From Trichobilharzia regenti (Eukaryota; Platyhelminthes; Trematoda; Strigeidida; Schistosomatidae): a stretch of DNA of 64,000 bases. The notes under the pieces were generated by a model. It searched no databases, was not told where the DNA came from, and saw only the letters and a program-made list of their open reading frames with translations. This document shows, one piece after another, positions 61,737 through 64,000 of the stretch. The first letter of the stretch is position 1, and every line of letters begins with the position of its first letter. Position numbers and translations under genes: made by a program. The stretch is from NCBI GenBank assembly GCA_944472135.2, contig OX235265.1, positions 46,225,459 through 46,289,458 of the forward strand, given 5' to 3'.

Positions 61737-62090
61737 AAAAAATGGATGGCTGCTGTTTTGCCTTTTTCTTTTGCCGGGGGGTTAAAGTTTACTTATCAGT
61801 CACAACTGAAGATATTTTTTACTTCTTACTTATCATTAGTACTTTTATTCATAATGACTATTTTACACGCATACATACTGCTACACATACCTAATATATT
61901 ATAAACTTGTATTTCATGTGATGATGTATGGTGTTGTAGTGTGTACGACCATGTAATCTCCTTTATTATATCTTGAATGAAGCGTCTTTTTGACTTTCTT
62001 CTTTTCATTCGTCGACGTCATTTTTAAATGCTAAGAGTTTCCCTTTTTTTCGTGGTTTCATGGTTTATCCTACGACTAACTGTGTTAATT
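61737..62090 (+). other. Probable DCTN1 3' untranslated region
   Basis: AT-rich sequence between the stop codon and the poly(A) signals, with no repeat I recognise and no credible ORF. Confidence 0.55.
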
Positions 62091-62105
62091 AATAAACATA
62101 ATAAA
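62091..62105 (+). other. Two AATAAA poly(A) signals for DCTN1
   Basis: AATAAA occurs at 62091-62096 and again at 62100-62105, about 360 nt past the stop codon. They sit directly before the 3' tail of a minus-strand LINE-A copy. I see no earlier good AATAAA after the stop. Actual use is not shown by the sequence. Confidence 0.55.
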
Positions 62106-62865
62106 GTATTATTATTTATTATTGTTGTTCTCTTGGTTTTATTGTGGAAAATACTGCAAAACATCGCCATTTCACTCTGTTTCCTACAGTCTTTTCTAGC
62201 TGGCTCCACAATCGCCAATAAGCTCTTACCTCATCTACACACCATCTCGGACAAGCCACTCTTGCCATCCAAATTTCACTCGAGGGTATGCCTGGCGCGT
62301 GATGTCACTCCACGGTCTCTTCAGGGTATGTTCAATACATTTCCATGTTCTCCTACTTATTTGGTGGGGTGGTAGTAGGTTATTGGTTGGTTCGTTGCCA
62401 CAGATCCATGATATTTATACTTTCTGGCCATCTGATATCCAATAACAATAGGTAACCGTTGGTGAAAATATGATGCTCCAATTCTCTGACCCATGTTGAA
62501 TGACTCAGTGGGCATTAAATGTTTCTCACGCTGAGTGCAGTAAATTCCCACTATGTGATATCAGAGTAATGAAGGTGTATCTTGCTTTTTTTTCGATTCT
62601 GTCCTTGAATATCTTCATCTGTGCCAACGCGTATGGTTGAAACGATACCGCCTAGATAGATAGATAGATCAAAGAGGTGGCTTCCTTCAGAGATTGGTTA
62701 GGTGTCTTTACAACCTGTCTTCTTATGTTCACATGAAGTTTTGTCTCCTCTACCACTTCTGGCAACTTGTTGGTCTTCAATTTTAAACTTGTCGAATTTG
62801 TGTAACACAAATATACATCATCCTAAGACTCCAAATCTTCTAGTATCTTTACCCTCACTCCACAA
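62106..62865 (-). mobile_element. LINE-A 3' half just past the DCTN1 poly(A) signals
   Basis: The tail (gtattattatttattattg) begins within a base of the second AATAAA. It continues in minus orientation with cactcgagggtatgcctgg and gtcttcaattttaaacttg. Broken frames. Confidence 0.75.
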
Positions 62866-62869
62866 ATTC

Positions 62870-63275
62870 TCAAATAACGAAAAGGATTTCCAACAGCCAT
62901 TTGCAGACTTTCATTAACAGCTGCCTTCGCTGGCTCCATAGTGAAGATCAAATGACCAGAGAGAATAAGCGACAAGACACTATGGGAACAAACAAAGCAA
63001 GAGTCGATCGCTCAACAAATATGTAGGAGAAAGTGGAGATGTATTGGGCATACATTGGGGAGGCCGCCGAATGGTATCGCACACCAGGCCCAGTGCTCGA
63101 GTGGAATACAAATAGGAAGTGACAAGGGGGTTGTCAGTGCGAAGGTGACATGGAGGAGATCGTGTGAAAAAGAGATGAAGGAGTTTGGCCAACCGAGGAC
63201 AGCAGAAAACAGAATAAAGTGGAGATGTGTTGTTGAAGCCCTATGCCCCACTTGGAACGCAAAGAAATAATAATA
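62870..63275 (+). mobile_element. LINE-A 3' end, + copy
   Basis: Caacagccatttgcagactt, gtaggagaaagtggagatg and gttgaagccctatgccccac with an AATAAT tail. It faces the preceding copy head to head. Confidence 0.8.
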
Positions 63276-64000
63276 ACCTGATGACTGCTAGTATATCTGT
63301 CTATCCGATTAGTGTGTTAGTCAAAGTATATCGATAATTTTCGCAAGTGATTATTCAATTTAAAAGATTGTTGATAGCGGGATTATTTGTGACAGACCAC
63401 TAGGTTTAGTGAAAATTATGAGTACAGGCTACTTGCACAAATATATTTGCTAATATAATACCATAAGAATTTTAATTCTATGTAGGCAACGCACATCCGT
63501 CATATTGAAACGGTAGGAGAGGAAAGACTCGGTGTCTCTATATGGCCAAATGATATGCACCTTATCTTCAACGCACCATTTGCACAGATCTTACGTACTG
63601 TACTACCTCTTGCCTTCATATTGTCATTCTTTGTGTTCTTTTCACATTTTCCATGCATCTCCAGAACGCTGTATCATTTGCTTTCTCTGATATCAAATCG
63701 ATCTCCCTGCTGTTTGATGTTTTATGCCGATGAACCTCTCTCTATTTATACTACTGATAAATCTTATCAGTAGCACGTGCCATAGTATGTATGTTAATTT
63801 TTTTCACATTAAATGGCTTAGATCTTCATCAATAAAGGTGATTTAATATGGCGATGATAGTCTTTTAATGTGCTAGTGAATTTATCAGTCTAATTTCTAT
63901 GATGTTCTCTTAGTGAGATTGTTATTTTTACCTAGAAGAGTATCAATTTAAAAAGATCCTCTTCCGTGTTACATATAAAGCTGATTTTGTATGAATATAA
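63276..64000. other. 3' flank, nothing recognised
   Basis: No gene, RNA or known repeat is visible up to the window end. The ORF at 63555-63773 has no domain. Confidence 0.4.

Larger units (their letters stand above)
57950..59880 (-). mobile_element. LINE-A relic interrupted by SINE-2 and a PLE fragment
   Basis: The minus strand reads [18 protein letters not shown] at 59760-59810, then [14 protein letters not shown] and [10 protein letters not shown] at 58985-59090, and C-terminal text at 57960-58440. The SINE-2 complex (58451-58962) and a Penelope-like piece (about 59091-59745) fill the gaps. Confidence 0.75.

Noticed and set aside
1..64000. CRISPR arrays, operons, bacterial ribosome binding sites or riboswitches
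   Set aside because: The window is spliced eukaryotic DNA; no regularly spaced repeat array or bacterial gene order is present.

Overview
The window is invertebrate nuclear DNA, AT-rich and very repeat-dense. It is almost certainly from a blood fluke of the genus Schistosoma. The reasons are the mix of RTE-type LINEs, Penelope-like elements and tRNA-headed SINEs, the one-gene-in-57-kb layout, and the exon pattern of a tiny first intron, micro-exons and multi-kilobase later introns. The species cannot be fixed from the sequence alone.

One host gene fills most of the window on the + strand: dynactin subunit 1 (DCTN1, p150Glued), start codon at 4682 and stop at 61734-61736. I could rebuild it as 21 coding exons with GT/AG borders and compatible phases throughout. 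The total is 4620 nt, or 1539 residues plus stop. The order is an N-terminal CAP-Gly domain, a Ser/Thr/Lys-rich basic linker built partly from micro-exons, coiled coil 1, the inter-coil domain, coiled coil 2, and a C-terminal cargo/Arp1-side region. Intron 1 is only 33 nt and lies in frame inside the CAP-Gly domain; the other 19 introns sum to about 52 kb.

Nearly everything else is transposable-element debris. I use working names. LINE-A is an RTE-clade LINE; its longest copy has a 481-codon reverse-transcriptase ORF at 16716-18161 on the minus strand. LINE-B is a second LINE whose C-terminus carries an LRWLGHV..MP..RLPRRA motif and whose 3' end carries short GACA repeats. LINE-C is a third LINE, seen as a compact 891-bp insertion. 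There are also Penelope-like elements (PLE) with GIY-YIG endonuclease ends, three solo LTRs with 4-bp target duplications, several tRNA-headed SINE families (SINE-1 to SINE-4), a fold-back MITE, and further unnamed repeats.

Region by region: 1-4681 is upstream flank with a LINE-A relic, an LTR-like direct repeat pair and SINEs. Exons 1-6 lie at 4682-11642. Intron 6 (11643-18758) is stacked with LINE-A copies. Exons 7-12 (18759-34130) are separated by introns carrying PLE, LINE-B and SINE insertions. Exons 13-18 (37184-51108) are separated by nested insertions. Exons 19-21 run to 61736. The 3' flank holds two poly(A) signals directly beside an inverted pair of LINE-A tails. Several nestings are datable relative to each other by target-site duplications. 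SINE-1 shares the last codons of LINE-A, which suggests LINE-A mobilises it.
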